NCBI GenBank assembly: GCA_026400835.1
Contig: JAPLOA010000080.1
Span: 62,001 to 126,000, forward strand
Reading direction: 5' to 3'
Length of the DNA stretch: 64,000 nt
Source: Planctomycetales bacterium
GTDB lineage: Bacteria; Planctomycetota; Planctomycetia; Planctomycetales; Planctomycetaceae
The notes beneath the pieces are model-generated. The model was not told the DNA's origin. It saw only the letters and a program-made list of their open reading frames with translations, and did no database searches. A program made the position numbers and the translations under genes. This document shows, one piece after another, positions 1-9,542 of the stretch. Within the stretch, counting starts at the first letter, position 1. The number at the start of each line of letters is the position of its first letter.

Positions 1-180
1 TATCCAGTTGTTTTCCTTCGGTCTCCTGTGCCAACCGACAGTTGAATTCCGTAATTCGGTCGACATCAGAAATGTTGGCTCTGCGATACACAAACATCGT
101 CGTTCCTCTTCCCGAAAAGCCCCAGGCTTGTGAGAATGCCGGAGCTCTTCAAATTCTGTTTTTGAACGGAACGTCTGACC

Positions 181-1581
181 GTGAATGGATTCACTCAACG
201 TCATCGCCAGTCATCTATTGCGTCGGCCGCTCTGGCGGTGATTCTGCTGCTGACTGCCATATTTCGCAATGCACCGGCGTGTCCATTTTGCCTTTCACCA
301 CCTCAGACACTGGCCGAACAAATCTCCCGCGCGGATCTCGTATTGATTGCGGAGTTGGTGAGATTTGAAGTCTATGACCATGGGACTCGCCCGGAATCGA
401 CTCTGAGGATTCGCAAATACCTGCGAGGTCAGGAAACCGCCGCTGGGCAGGAACGCCTATCCATTGGCCAGCCGATTTTTATCCCGAGCGAAGCCGCTGG
501 TGCTCCTGGCGATCTCTTTCTGATGTACGGAACATTTCCGGAGTATTCTGTGCCCGGATCTGCAAGTACGTTCGCATCGACGTCTACGAACTCTGAGGAC
601 AGCGATGCGAACGCAACCGGAAAAGTCGTTCAGGCAGTTCTCAAGTCCGATACTCCAGTTGAAGCCTTCATACAAAAGGCGTCGTTCCTGGTCCCTGAAT
701 TGATTTCCTGGAACGAAACTCTGGCAATCACCACAGACATGGTGAACTATCTGGAACAGTTGCCTGCTCAAGCAGATCCACAGCCGACTCGCTTGCCCTA
801 CTTCCTGACAAACCTGGAGCACCGCGATCCATTGATTGCGATTGATGCCTGGGCGGAATTTGGCAATGCTTCCTATGACGATGTCGTCGCCGTCAAAGAA
901 TTGATGTCTCCCAAAGACCTGCGTCGCTGGATTGCAGACAAAGACATGAGCCCGGAACGACTGGGGCTATACGGAATGATGCTGGGGTTATCAGGCAGCC
1001 CCGAGGATGCCCAGTTCCTGCTCAGCCAGATGATGGAAAGCGAACCTGCGATCGAAGTTGGCAACGATCAGACGACGCAAACTCGCGCCTTCCGATTCGG
1101 GGCGGAAGGCTTAATGGGAGGCTACCTGCTGTTGACTGGCGAAGAGGGCCTCAAACAACTTGAAGAGACAATTGCTTTGCCCGTGGATGTTCCCGACACG
1201 GCTCGACATGCGTTTGTGCAGTCTCTGCAGTTCATCTGGAGTTACGAAAGTGATGTAATCAATAAAGATCGCATTCAATCCTCAATGCGACTTCTGCTTC
1301 AAAACATTTCCATGAGAGAAATCGCCATCACGAATCTCGCGCGGTGGGAAGACTGGGAATCTCTGCCGGTACTTCAGACTATGTTCGCGAAAGACTGCGA
1401 CGGTGACCGTGAGTCACAGCGAGCGATTCTCCAGTTTGCTCAAACCTGCCGTCGCAGTGTTTCAGCTCGATCCAATGCTCAGGACTATGCGTCTCTGGCT
1501 GAAGAATTTCTTTGCGAAGCTCATCTCACTCGCCCTGATCTGCTGAGCCAGAACATCCGAGAATTCAACGCGCCGCAGTAG
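181..1581 (+). CDS. Secreted CPFC-motif protein, planctomycete-type, function unknown
   Basis: A 466-residue protein starting at GTG 181. The first 33 residues read as a signal peptide (basic RHR, then a hydrophobic stretch around residues 13-28), followed at once by CPFC at 34-37, a possible thiol or metal motif exposed after export. A beta-rich region follows to about residue 150, then a helical, HEAT-like region to the end. I do not recognise a named family, but the protein is clearly paralogous to the one at 37393-38604: both have CPFC right after the signal peptide, a matching YF-L-x4-H-D block, GxYGxMxGLxG, GEEGL and LARWxDW. That gives confidence in the frame. No obvious Shine-Dalgarno site precedes the start. 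The gene stands alone, followed by a palindrome-rich repeat. Confidence 0.75.
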   Translation: MNGFTQRHRQSSIASAALAVILLLTAIFRNAPACPFCLSPPQTLAEQISRADLVLIAELVRFEVYDHGTRPESTLRIRKYLRGQETAAGQERLSIGQPIFIPSEAAGAPGDLFLMYGTFPEYSVPGSASTFASTSTNSEDSDANATGKVVQAVLKSDTPVEAFIQKASFLVPELISWNETLAITTDMVNYLEQLPAQADPQPTRLPYFLTNLEHRDPLIAIDAWAEFGNASYDDVVAVKELMSPKDLRRWIADKDMSPERLGLYGMMLGLSGSPEDAQFLLSQMMESEPAIEVGNDQTTQTRAFRFGAEGLMGGYLLLTGEEGLKQLEETIALPVDVPDTARHAFVQSLQFIWSYESDVINKDRIQSSMRLLLQNISMREIAITNLARWEDWESLPVLQTMFAKDCDGDRESQRAILQFAQTCRRSVSARSNAQDYASLAEEFLCEAHLTRPDLLSQNIREFNAPQ

Positions 1582-1600
1582 GGCAAAGAGATTCCTTCCT

Positions 1601-1712
1601 TTGGACTGCGGCAGCCTGCTGCCGCTTTACGATCCACAGCCTGCTGTGGATCGCCATCCTGAGTTCTGAGAAGCTTCCTGGCTTTGTTTGGCGGCAGGCT
1701 GCCGCAATCCAT
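1601..1712. repeat. Palindrome-rich intergenic repeat (REP/MITE-like)
   Basis: Three nested palindromes fill this gap. The first is GCGGCAG-cctg-CTGCCGC within 1609-1625. The second is GATCCACAG (1631-1639) and CTGTGGATC (1644-1652) around a cctg loop. The third is GCGGCAG-g-CTGCCGC at 1691-1705. The outer two elements are also near inverted copies of one another (GGACTGCGGCAGCCTG against the reverse complement of the later copy, GGATTGCGGCAGCCTG). No ORF fits. This is the shape of a mobile or processed intergenic repeat; the shared CAGCCTG core suggests a family dispersed in the genome, which cannot be tested here. Confidence 0.6.
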
Positions 1713-1800
1713 AAAAGTGATTCGATTGACGACTTTAGTCATGAGTACCATTCTACGTGCCGGTTCACCTTGATGATCTTCCCACGTAGATGAGTCTCTC

Positions 1801-3618
1801 ATGTCACACCTGCGCGCTTTGTGTTTCGTGTCGGCCTGCCTTGTCACAGCGGTCTCGTTTGGTCAGGAGCAGCCAACCACTCTCAAGCTGGTGACTCATA
1901 ATGTCTGGTACGGCTTCACGAAGAAGCCGGAGCCACGGCATGCAGACTGGCTCGAATGGATGGCCGCGCAGAAGCCAGATGTTGTGTCGTTGCAGGAACT
2001 GAACGAGTACACTCCGGAAAAGTTGGCGGCCGATGCACACTCATGGGGGCATGAGCATTCCGTTTTGCTGAAGGAAGATGGATTTCCCACAGGCATTACT
2101 TCGCGGTTCCCCATTGGAGATGTCAAACGAATTCGCGACGGCATGCATCATGGTTTGCTGCGATGCCGCATTCAGGGCATCTGGTTCTATGTGATCCATT
2201 TTCACCCATCAAACTTTGAGCGAAGGATCGAAGAGGCTCGTCTGCTTCAGGAAGATGTAAAGTCACTTCCTGAGTTGAATCCAGGGATTGTTCTGGCCGG
2301 AGACTTCAACGGCTTTTCTCCGGACGACAAAACTCAATATGACGCCGACACCAAACTGGTCCCGTTCTTTCAGATGCTCGATCAGCGCGACAAGGGTGCT
2401 CGGAACCTGAACAGTGGACGGATTGACTATGGCGGCATCTCGTCGATTCTCCGTCAAGGTTACGTGGACCTGATTCAGCAGCGTCGGTCCAACGGGACCC
2501 CATTTGTCGGCACGTTTCCGTCCTCCCTCGTCAGCGACGAAAACCATGGAACGGACAGACGACTTGATTACATCTTTGTTTCACGAAGCCTGCTGGCTTC
2601 CATCGAATCCACTGAAATCCTTCGAGATGAGGTCACGGAAGGTCTCTCTGATCATTTTCCAGTCACTGCCACATTCAGATTAGGCGATAGAACGGCAGCG
2701 AATATCTTCACATCACAGCCGGAACTGCTGCAGGAGCATGGAGCAGGGGAGGGGCCGGCATGGCATCCGGAGCTGGGCCTTTTGACAAGCGGTGAGGGGA
2801 ACATCAATCTCCGTGACAAGACCGGAAAGAGTTCCGTCTATCGTCAAAATGCGGGCTCGAATGGACTCATGTTTGATCGTGAAGGTCATCTGATTATCTG
2901 CGAACCTGTGCGTCGCCGTGTCACGCGCATTGAAGCCGATGGTTCAACCAAAGTGCTGGCAGAAACATTTGATGGCAGGAAGTTTAATCAGCCCAATGAC
3001 CTGACGATGGACTCGCAGAATCGCATTTACTTCACCGATCCGCAATATGGCGACCGAAGCACGATGGAAATGCTGGACGCGAACGGTCGCCCGATCGAAG
3101 GCGTGTATCGCATCGATCCCTCAGGAAACGTAACGAGAATCATCACGCATGAAGTCGATCGCCCAAACGGAATCGTCGTGACTCACGATGACAAGTATCT
3201 TTTCGTCGCTGACAATAATAACAATTCACCCAATGGCGCGCGAGCGCTCTGGCGATTCGAACTGCAGCAGGACGGAACTGTTGATTTTGAAACTCAGACG
3301 CTGATCTTCGACTGGAAGACAACTCGCGGTCCCGATGGAATGAAACTGGATACCGTCGGCCGGCTTTACGTGGCGGCTGGTATCAACAAACCAAATCCGC
3401 CGCACGAAACGGCCGATCAACCCACAGCCGGAATCTACGTTTTCTCTCCGGACGGTCAGTTGCTCACAATAGCTCCAATTCCTCGTGATGAAACCACCAA
3501 CTGCGCATTTGGCGGTGACGACCTTCGCACGCTGTTCGTTACTTCCGGAGGCAGCCTTTGGAAACTGGAAACCGCGGTGCCAGGAAAACCTGTCTGGCCG
3601 AGAACCGCAGTCGAATAG
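1801..3618 (+). CDS. Secreted endonuclease/exonuclease/phosphatase (EEP) fused to SMP-30/gluconolactonase
   Basis: A 605-residue two-domain protein with a signal peptide (residues 1-21, ending SFG-QEQ). Residues about 28-290 form an EEP hydrolase with the family's metal and catalytic residues in place: N34 (THNVWYG), E66 (LQELN), D168/N170 (GDFNGF) and the D284-H285 pair (LSDHFP). EEP enzymes cleave phosphodiesters in nucleic acids, lipids or small substrates. Residues about 310-600 are an SMP-30/gluconolactonase six-bladed propeller with the metal ligands of that family: E317 (EGPAWHP), an Asn in QPNDLTMD, and an Asp in GPDGMKLD. SMP-30 proteins hydrolyse lactones. Both halves look active, so this is an exported bifunctional enzyme. 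The substrate is not evident, and no operon partner is adjacent. Confidence 0.88.
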   Translation: MSHLRALCFVSACLVTAVSFGQEQPTTLKLVTHNVWYGFTKKPEPRHADWLEWMAAQKPDVVSLQELNEYTPEKLAADAHSWGHEHSVLLKEDGFPTGITSRFPIGDVKRIRDGMHHGLLRCRIQGIWFYVIHFHPSNFERRIEEARLLQEDVKSLPELNPGIVLAGDFNGFSPDDKTQYDADTKLVPFFQMLDQRDKGARNLNSGRIDYGGISSILRQGYVDLIQQRRSNGTPFVGTFPSSLVSDENHGTDRRLDYIFVSRSLLASIESTEILRDEVTEGLSDHFPVTATFRLGDRTAANIFTSQPELLQEHGAGEGPAWHPELGLLTSGEGNINLRDKTGKSSVYRQNAGSNGLMFDREGHLIICEPVRRRVTRIEADGSTKVLAETFDGRKFNQPNDLTMDSQNRIYFTDPQYGDRSTMEMLDANGRPIEGVYRIDPSGNVTRIITHEVDRPNGIVVTHDDKYLFVADNNNNSPNGARALWRFELQQDGTVDFETQTLIFDWKTTRGPDGMKLDTVGRLYVAAGINKPNPPHETADQPTAGIYVFSPDGQLLTIAPIPRDETTNCAFGGDDLRTLFVTSGGSLWKLETAVPGKPVWPRTAVE

Positions 3619-3875
3619 AGGCCGCAGTGAAATACACATGACCCAATCCCTCTGCGACGTTTTTGGACTGCGAAAACGAAAAAGTGCAGCTCCGAATCTC
3701 GCCCGCGGGGTTTGATGAAACGAGACGTGCTGGCCAGTGGTGGCTCATGACGATTTTGCATGAAAATCTGGCGCGATGCGGTTGCGCGAATGTGGCTTTT
3801 CGTCAACGTTTACAAGCCAAAACCATACTCTGCTTCAGCTGCCATCCTATCTGAACTTCTCTGGAAAAGATCTGT

Positions 3876-4640
3876 ATGGACCTGCGTCAACACATCGTCC
3901 TGCTTGTTGCTGTTTTGCTGGCTTTGCCTCTCACCGCTGACATCGGCTGCGGCGCGGAATCTGTGAAAGTTGATGGCGTACGAATCGCCTTCTCCAGCGA
4001 GGGCTCCGGCGATCCCGTTGTACTGATCCACGGTTTACACTCAAGCACTGAACTGAACTGGAGAAATCCCGGCATCATCAAGAAGCTGGCCCAGAACTAC
4101 CGAGTAATCTGCCTCGATCTGCCCGGCCATGGAGACAGTGACAAGCCGGAATCAAAGGATGCCTATGGCCTGCAAATGGTGCACCATGTCGCAAAAATTA
4201 TGGAGCATCTGAAGGTCCGGAAAGCTCATATCGTCGGCTATTCATTGGGTGGCCTCGTGGCATTGAAATTTGATGCCGTGCATTCTGACATGACGCTGTC
4301 GGTAACTCTTTGCGGAATGGGCTGGATGAAATCGGGTGGTCTGCTGCAGCGATTCTGGAACAACATGGCAGGGCGCGAGAGTTCTCGAATACCCGAAGCA
4401 TGCGTCAATGGAATCTCCGAGCTTGCTCTGAGTGAAACCGAACTAAACGCCATCTCGCAGCCGGTCACTGTCATCGTTGGTTCAGATGATCCGGTAAACA
4501 GGCTTTACTTAAAGCCGCTGCAAGCGGCCCGACCTGACTGGCCTGTTGTTGAGATCTCCGGCGGCAGACACCTGACAACGATCAGGATGTCGGAATTTCA
4601 CACCGCGCTGTTCAATAGCCTGAACGAGAAAAAGAAGTAA
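3876..4640 (+). CDS. Exported alpha/beta-fold hydrolase
   Basis: A 254-residue protein with an N-terminal hydrophobic leader (about residues 7-21), so probably exported. The body is a compact alpha/beta hydrolase: oxyanion region VVLIHGLHSS, a DLPGHGDSD strand-turn, nucleophile S123 in GYSLGG, acidic residue D204 or D205 in VGSDDP, and H232 in GGRHLTT. The catalytic triad is therefore complete. The family covers esterases, lipases and C-C hydrolases; sequence alone does not give the substrate. The start at ATG 3876 follows a purine-rich GGAAAAG. The leader ends in GC, but a canonical lipobox is not present, so I do not call it a lipoprotein. Confidence 0.82.
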   Translation: MDLRQHIVLLVAVLLALPLTADIGCGAESVKVDGVRIAFSSEGSGDPVVLIHGLHSSTELNWRNPGIIKKLAQNYRVICLDLPGHGDSDKPESKDAYGLQMVHHVAKIMEHLKVRKAHIVGYSLGGLVALKFDAVHSDMTLSVTLCGMGWMKSGGLLQRFWNNMAGRESSRIPEACVNGISELALSETELNAISQPVTVIVGSDDPVNRLYLKPLQAARPDWPVVEISGGRHLTTIRMSEFHTALFNSLNEKKK

Positions 4641-4740
4641 GTACTGCGAGCGACGCGGCAACGAGATCCGAACAAGCATGACTGCCTTTAGCTGCTGATG
4701 CCGCGAATCATTGCTGGAGTGGTTCGGTTACTCTCTTTGA

Positions 4741-5295
4741 TCATTTCTTCGATCGCCGAGAGACTCCCCAGAGCCCGCGTTTTTTGATACGAGCTTCACT
4801 TTCTGCGGCTCGCAAACGAGGTTCAAGATCGAGCGGCAGTCCGTAGTCGGCTAACAGCTTCGCGTGACCTTCGGACAGGAGCCTTTCATTGATGAATTCA
4901 CCGTCGCGGGTATAAACCCAGGCGAGTGTTCGCTGGTAGCGATCTTTTTCTTCGCTGTCGATGCGCAAACGAATCTGCTTCCCATCAATCTGCGAACGCA
5001 GCCACTGTGTTGATTCTTTGGACCACGCCTCAGCAATTTTACCGAAGAAACCGGCTTCCGGCGCGTCTATCCCCAGAAGCCGAACGGTACGACCATCGGT
5101 CAGTTCGATCGTGTCACCGTCAATCACTTTTATCACGGTGACCGGTTGCTTTGATTCAGGATCTAACTCGGACTCCGGCCTGAACACCAACATCCGCAGC
5201 ATCGCCAGCACAATGAAAACGATAAAAGCCAGCGTGCCGGGAGTTGGCGAGCGACGCTGGGGGCGTTTAGGCGGCGGTGGTGCGTAATCTGACAT
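4741..5295 (-). CDS. Thermonuclease (SNase-like) family protein, membrane-anchored
   Basis: A 184-residue protein read leftwards. A Pro/Arg-rich N-terminus (PPPPKRPQRR) precedes one transmembrane segment at about residues 20-38. The rest is a staphylococcal-nuclease-like OB domain: VIKVIDGDTIEL, TVRLLGIDAPE and an Arg in EKDRYQRTLAWVY. These correspond to the calcium-binding acids and catalytic Arg/Glu of the family, so it is probably an active nuclease facing outside the membrane. Its ATG overlaps the stop of the upstream ychF by one base (TAATG), so the two are translationally coupled. Confidence 0.88.
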   Translation of the reverse strand: MSDYAPPPPKRPQRRSPTPGTLAFIVFIVLAMLRMLVFRPESELDPESKQPVTVIKVIDGDTIELTDGRTVRLLGIDAPEAGFFGKIAEAWSKESTQWLRSQIDGKQIRLRIDSEEKDRYQRTLAWVYTRDGEFINERLLSEGHAKLLADYGLPLDLEPRLRAAESEARIKKRGLWGVSRRSKK

Positions 5296-6386
5296 TACAC
5301 GTTAAACAGGAAGTGACAAATATCTCCGTCCTGCATAACGTATGTTTTCCCTTCAACTCGCAGCTTTCCTGCGGCTCGAATATCCTTTTCGGTCTTGTAG
5401 GTTTCAAGATCCGGCAGAGTATAAATTTCACAGCGAATGAAGCCGCGTTCAAAATCGGTGTGAATCACACCAGCAGCCTGAGGCGCGGTGGCTCCGATGG
5501 GAATTGTCCACGCACGGACTTCTTTTTCGCCAGCGGTGAAGTAGCTTTGCAAGCCCAGAGTTTTGTAGGTCGCACGAGCGAGTGGTCCCAGAGCCGGCTC
5601 TTTCAACCCGACCGACTCCAACATCTCCTGACGATCAGCTTCATCAAGTTCCGCTAACTCAGCTTCCAGTTTCGCGCAAACCGGCACAACCGAAGCGCCG
5701 TGTTCAGCGGCGTATTTTCGTACCTGTTCGACCAACGGACCTTTACCTTCCAAATCATCTTCCGCCACATTCGCCACGAACAGAATCGGCTTGGCCGTCA
5801 TTAGTCCGATCGCGCTGATAACCTTAGCTTCTTCTTCGGTAAACTCCGCTGTCCGCAGTGGCTTGCCTTCGTTGACGATGAGCTGACATTTCTCCATGAC
5901 TGTTGCACGCAGCTTCGCATCCTTGTCGCCGCTTTTGGCGGATCGCTGCGCTTTGGGCAGACTGTTCTCCAGCGTCTGCATGTCGGCCAGCAGCAGTTCA
6001 GTTTCGATCACTTCAATGTCTGATAAAGGGTTGACGCCGCCGCCCACATGCGTGATGTCATCATCAACGAAGCATCGAACGACCTGCAGAATCGCATCCA
6101 CTTCGCGGATGTGGCTCAGGAACTTGTTGCCGAGACCTTCACCAACGCTCGCGCCCTTGACGATGCCGGCGATATCCACCAGCTTCAGAATCGCCGGGAT
6201 AACTTTCTGGGGAGGAATGTACGTAGTGATTCGCTTAAGTCGTTCATCCGGAACGCTGACGATGCCTTCGTTTGGTTCAATCGTACAGAACGGATAGTTC
6301 GCACTTTGAGCGGCAGTTGAACAAGTCAGAGCATTAAACAGAGTGCTCTTGCCGACATTCGGCAGGCCGACAATTCCGGCTTCCAT
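5295..6386 (-). CDS. ychF: Redox-regulated ATPase/GTPase YchF (Obg family)
   Basis: A 363-residue P-loop protein, the usual YchF length. It begins [14 protein letters not shown] with the Walker A motif at residues 7-14, then has the Obg-like [10 protein letters not shown] switch, the nucleotide specificity strand [10 protein letters not shown], a coiled-coil insertion and a C-terminal TGS domain ([10 protein letters not shown] to the end). YchF binds ATP in preference to GTP and associates with ribosomes. An upstream in-frame TTG would add five residues, but ATG at 6386 is preceded by GGAAG about seven bases away and matches the conserved start. It is the first gene of a pair with the downstream thermonuclease. 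Confidence 0.96.
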   Translation of the reverse strand: MEAGIVGLPNVGKSTLFNALTCSTAAQSANYPFCTIEPNEGIVSVPDERLKRITTYIPPQKVIPAILKLVDIAGIVKGASVGEGLGNKFLSHIREVDAILQVVRCFVDDDITHVGGGVNPLSDIEVIETELLLADMQTLENSLPKAQRSAKSGDKDAKLRATVMEKCQLIVNEGKPLRTAEFTEEEAKVISAIGLMTAKPILFVANVAEDDLEGKGPLVEQVRKYAAEHGASVVPVCAKLEAELAELDEADRQEMLESVGLKEPALGPLARATYKTLGLQSYFTAGEKEVRAWTIPIGATAPQAAGVIHTDFERGFIRCEIYTLPDLETYKTEKDIRAAGKLRVEGKTYVMQDGDICHFLFNV

Positions 6387-6673
6387 TGAAGACTTCCACA
6401 ATTAAAAAAGGACACAGTCGCCGCAGACTTTCTCGCCCGCCACTTCGAAGTCCGGGATTGTACAGGTCCCGAATCCTTCGGCAAATGGGCCTTTGTCTGC
6501 AGCGAGAATCGAGAGAAACACCTGAATTTTGGCGGGTGCAGCAACCTCCGGCGACTAACATTCCGCGGGCTAAGCAAAGAATCGCGGCCCGCATACCGCT
6601 GCAAGAGGGTGAACTGCCGAGTTATTCAGCGATTCAGGATGCGGCTTCTTCCATAACGACAAGGTATATGAAT

Positions 6674-6985
6674 ATGGCGTCTCGACGAGAAAAACTTGAA
6701 GTCATGCTCCAGTCGAGCCCCGAAGATCAAATGCTCAGATACATGCTGGCGATGGAATTCGACAAGGAGGGCAGTTCCGAGCGATCCCTTGAATTGTTTG
6801 AAACCCTGATGTCGGCAGCAACCCCTTATGTGCCAGCTTTTTTGATGGCAGGCCAATTGCTATCAAAAATTGGTCGTGTAGAAGACGCAAAGAAAACGTT
6901 TTCCTCAGGAATTCAGCAGGCTCAACAACAAAACAATAGCCATGCTGCGGGCGAGATGGCAGGATTTCTGGCCGCGCTTAACTAA
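6674..6985 (+). CDS. Small TPR-like protein
   Basis: A 103-residue soluble protein built from helical pairs with the spacing of tetratricopeptide repeats: DQMLRYMLAMEFDKEGSSERSLELFETLM, then VPAFLMAGQLLSKIGRVEDAKKTFSSGI. Such proteins act as small scaffolds; no partner is evident. The reading frame stays open upstream to 6386 without looking like protein. I chose ATG 6674 because AAGG lies nine bases upstream; ATG 6668, two codons earlier, is possible but too close to that site. It is divergent from ychF. Confidence 0.7.
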   Translation: MASRREKLEVMLQSSPEDQMLRYMLAMEFDKEGSSERSLELFETLMSAATPYVPAFLMAGQLLSKIGRVEDAKKTFSSGIQQAQQQNNSHAAGEMAGFLAALN

Positions 6986-7390
6986 GGCACAGGGCGGTGT
7001 GTTAATCGAATTGTTTGCCGGTGAGCCAAAAGCCCCCAAACGCAAGACCGGCACCTGCGCTGGGCGGTCGACGCAATTGATTGAGATTCTTAAAGCAGAG
7101 TCCAATCTCTCTTCCTTCCCGATTCCTTCCCGATTCCTTCATCTCTGCAAAAACTCATCGCCAGTCAAAACAGGCGATTTGAGCAGACTTTTCTCACGAT
7201 GCGGGTCCTTGAATTCACGCAGATGTATTCGGTTATACCGATCGTGCTGGAGATTGCTGTTTTTCCGGTCGATACCGATGAGGGAATCTTCGAATAGCCA
7301 CCGAGAATTCAGGCTCGACCGGCCCAGCGAAGACGCATTTCCGAGGGGGGATCGCGGTATCATCGGACACTGCGAAAAAGGCGTAGATGC
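6986..7390. other. Gene-free stretch before the secretin gene
   Basis: No convincing gene in 405 bases. It contains an 11-bp perfect tandem repeat (TTCCCGATTCC at 7116-7126 and 7127-7137), probably slippage. The longer ORFs here overlap the neighbouring gene and show no family features. Confidence 0.4.
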
Positions 7391-9241
7391 ATGTTTGGGC
7401 GGCGACTACAACCAGCCGAAGTACGTCCTCTGGAGCGCAGATGCGACCAGAGTCTCGTGTTTTTCCGCCCAGTTCCCCCGGTCGCACTCTGCATGTCAGT
7501 CTGGATGCTCCTGTCAGCGCCGTCGTTGAAGTCGGATGAGCCTGAAGACGAGAGATCGAGTCGCTCAGCGAAGGATCGCCTTACACGACCAGCATCGCCT
7601 TCAACTTCCGTACCGCGTTCTTCCGCAGCCCGACGATCGAACGTCTGGAGGGCTCGTCCATCAATACCGGAACGATCACTCCTTAAATTTTCACCGCCGG
7701 TACGTCAAGTTCGACGAACCTCGCAAGCCGCTTTGGAACCAAATGGAACGACTAAATCGGCCGGTGTTCAAACCGCTGCATGGAAGGGGAGGAGGACATC
7801 ATCAGACAGCCTCGACGTCAAGGGAGCAGATTCTGATTCGAAGGGAACTCAGGTTGTTTATCGACAGAGCCAGCCGCCAAATCAGTTGAACCTCGATCAG
7901 CCTCAGTTACCGGCAGAAGAACGTGAACAACCCGAACCACCTGAACCGCAGACGTTGCCGCCCGCGGAGAACGAACGTCCGCTTCCCCTTGTTGAACAGG
8001 ATGTTGTCGCGCAAGAAGCTGCTGACGAACGAATTCCAGAACAGGAGTTTCCTCGAAAAACTCCCAACCTCGTTCCAGAACGCCCCGTCGATGTCGAATC
8101 ACCACCGTTCGCGAAACAAAGCGAGCCTCGCCAACAACTGCGTGCAGAGGACCTCCAGCAGAACAGTACAGGCCTGCTGGATGCGTTAAAGAACACAGTT
8201 GATGCCAGAACTCTGGCATCTCCTCAGGTCCTCGTAACCCATGGCCAGGAGGCCCGGATCCAGATCGGTGGAAAGATCAAATATCGTCAAAGCACCACGA
8301 CAGAAACAAGCACAGTGCAGGGTGTGGAATTCCTTGATGTCGGTGTTGTGCTGACGGTGACGCCTTACATCGGAATGAAGGGTCAGGTGCTTATGAAGGT
8401 TAATCCTGAAGTCTCTGATGGATTAATCAATTTCGAAACCGAACTTCCGGATGAGCAGATCACAACGGTCGACTCGTCGGTCCTGCTGAACGACGGGCAG
8501 GGCATGGTCATTGGTGGACTGATTCGTGAGATCGACGATGACCAGCGAATCAAGACCGCCGGACTCGGTGAAGTCTGGATGGTTGGCCGTTTGTTTCAAC
8601 AATCACGAACGAAACGGTCCAGAAAAGAAGCCATCGTCGTGCTGGTCCCTCGAATCGTTGACTGCCCGTGTCCTTTGGATGCAGAGCAGCAGACTCAGCT
8701 TGATCGCACAGAGCCCCCGCTGTTTCACGGTGCGCTCGAACGAAAGTTCCGTCCATGGGAGCCCGTTCTTCCCGAAGTACGCTATCGTCCCCGGGATACT
8801 CGCCGAAACCTTCAGGAGTTCCGCAGAAGTGAGGGATCTCGCTGGATTCCTGAGCCGCCTCGTTCTACCGATTTCTACCTGAATGCACCAACGGCCGAAG
8901 TACCTGTCATCATGGAGCCCGTGGCTCCATACGAAGAATTAATCATGGAGCCACCGGCAGAGACGCCGGCGGCAGGGCGAGGACGTTCGAGAGCTGAACG
9001 CATACCGGTCGAAGCAGACCAACAGCCGAATTCAGTGCAACCTGTCAGCGGTACACGGCCGGGATTTTCCTCGACTGAGGATGACAACAATTCTCATAAG
9101 TCTCGGCAGAACCTGCCGGTTCCGGAAAATCAGGCTTTTCACGGACAAGTGAAGAAGTCAGAATTAACAAAGTCGGGGCAGCAGATCAGACAGAAGATAT
9201 CTGCCCGGAATGGAAGTTTTTCCAAGGGTTATGTCCGCTGA
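7391..9241 (+). CDS. Secretin-domain (type II/III secretion, PF00263-like) protein with long disordered arms
   Basis: A 616-residue protein. A hydrophobic stretch at about residues 23-45 looks like an export signal. Residues about 55-260 are Pro/Glu/Arg-rich and probably disordered. Residues about 262-425 are a secretin core: DARTLASPQVLVTHGQEA, IGGKIKYRQ, FLDVGVVLTVTPYI, VNPEVSDG, VDSSVLLNDGQGMVIGG and the closing EAIVVLVPRIV. Secretins form outer-membrane export rings. The family's usual N0/N1 domains are not seen, and the C-terminal 190 residues are again charged and Pro-rich. The ATG at 7391 has AAGG about nine bases upstream. No other secretion gene is next to it; a GspE-type ATPase lies 46 kb away. 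Confidence 0.82.
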   Translation: MFGRRLQPAEVRPLERRCDQSLVFFRPVPPVALCMSVWMLLSAPSLKSDEPEDERSSRSAKDRLTRPASPSTSVPRSSAARRSNVWRARPSIPERSLLKFSPPVRQVRRTSQAALEPNGTTKSAGVQTAAWKGRRTSSDSLDVKGADSDSKGTQVVYRQSQPPNQLNLDQPQLPAEEREQPEPPEPQTLPPAENERPLPLVEQDVVAQEAADERIPEQEFPRKTPNLVPERPVDVESPPFAKQSEPRQQLRAEDLQQNSTGLLDALKNTVDARTLASPQVLVTHGQEARIQIGGKIKYRQSTTTETSTVQGVEFLDVGVVLTVTPYIGMKGQVLMKVNPEVSDGLINFETELPDEQITTVDSSVLLNDGQGMVIGGLIREIDDDQRIKTAGLGEVWMVGRLFQQSRTKRSRKEAIVVLVPRIVDCPCPLDAEQQTQLDRTEPPLFHGALERKFRPWEPVLPEVRYRPRDTRRNLQEFRRSEGSRWIPEPPRSTDFYLNAPTAEVPVIMEPVAPYEELIMEPPAETPAAGRGRSRAERIPVEADQQPNSVQPVSGTRPGFSSTEDDNNSHKSRQNLPVPENQAFHGQVKKSELTKSGQQIRQKISARNGSFSKGYVR

Positions 9242-9276
9242 ATCCAGGACAGTGATTGAACCGAGTTAAAAATTAC

Positions 9277-9301
9277 ACGGACGCCGTGTCCGTCATTTTT
9301 T
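9277..9301 (+). terminator. Probable intrinsic terminator after the secretin gene
   Basis: ACGGAC (9277-9282) pairs with GTCCGT (9288-9293) around a five-base loop, followed two bases later by six T residues. The stem is short but GC-rich. Confidence 0.6.
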
Positions 9302-9338
9302 GGGTGTTGTGAAAGGCTTCAGTACTTCGAGTGCTCTC

Positions 9339-9542
9339 ATGCCAAACGAACTGCCTCTGCCGGATGATTTGAAGCATCTTATTGAGAAGCGTGGCGGCAA
9401 AGACCGCCGCAACAAAAAGAATAACCGTTTGTCTGACGACGAAGACGGCGGTGGTGGTGTTGGCGAAGTCCGCCGCGCCGGACAGCGAGATCGTCGTGGA
9501 TCAAAAAATTATCGAGATCTGTTGAATGACGACGACGAATAG
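9339..9542 (+). CDS. Small highly charged protein, unknown function
   Basis: A 67-residue protein if begun at ATG 9339 (MPNELPLPDDLKHLIEKR). An in-frame TTG at 9300 lies inside the preceding terminator and is unlikely. After the structured first 18 residues comes a disordered, alternating basic and acidic segment rich in KDRRNKK, DDEDGGGG and RRAGQRDRR, ending DDDE. Nothing catalytic is visible. The LPDDLKHLIEKR start looks like a real folded motif, and no other frame competes, so I judge it coding. Function unknown. Confidence 0.55.
   Translation: MPNELPLPDDLKHLIEKRGGKDRRNKKNNRLSDDEDGGGGVGEVRRAGQRDRRGSKNYRDLLNDDDE

Noticed and set aside
42-368. 108-residue ORF at the left edge
   Set aside because: It overlaps the better supported CPFC protein in another frame and has no domain features.
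7116-7137. 11-bp tandem repeat before the secretin gene
   Set aside because: Two short copies only; consistent with polymerase slippage, not a functional array.
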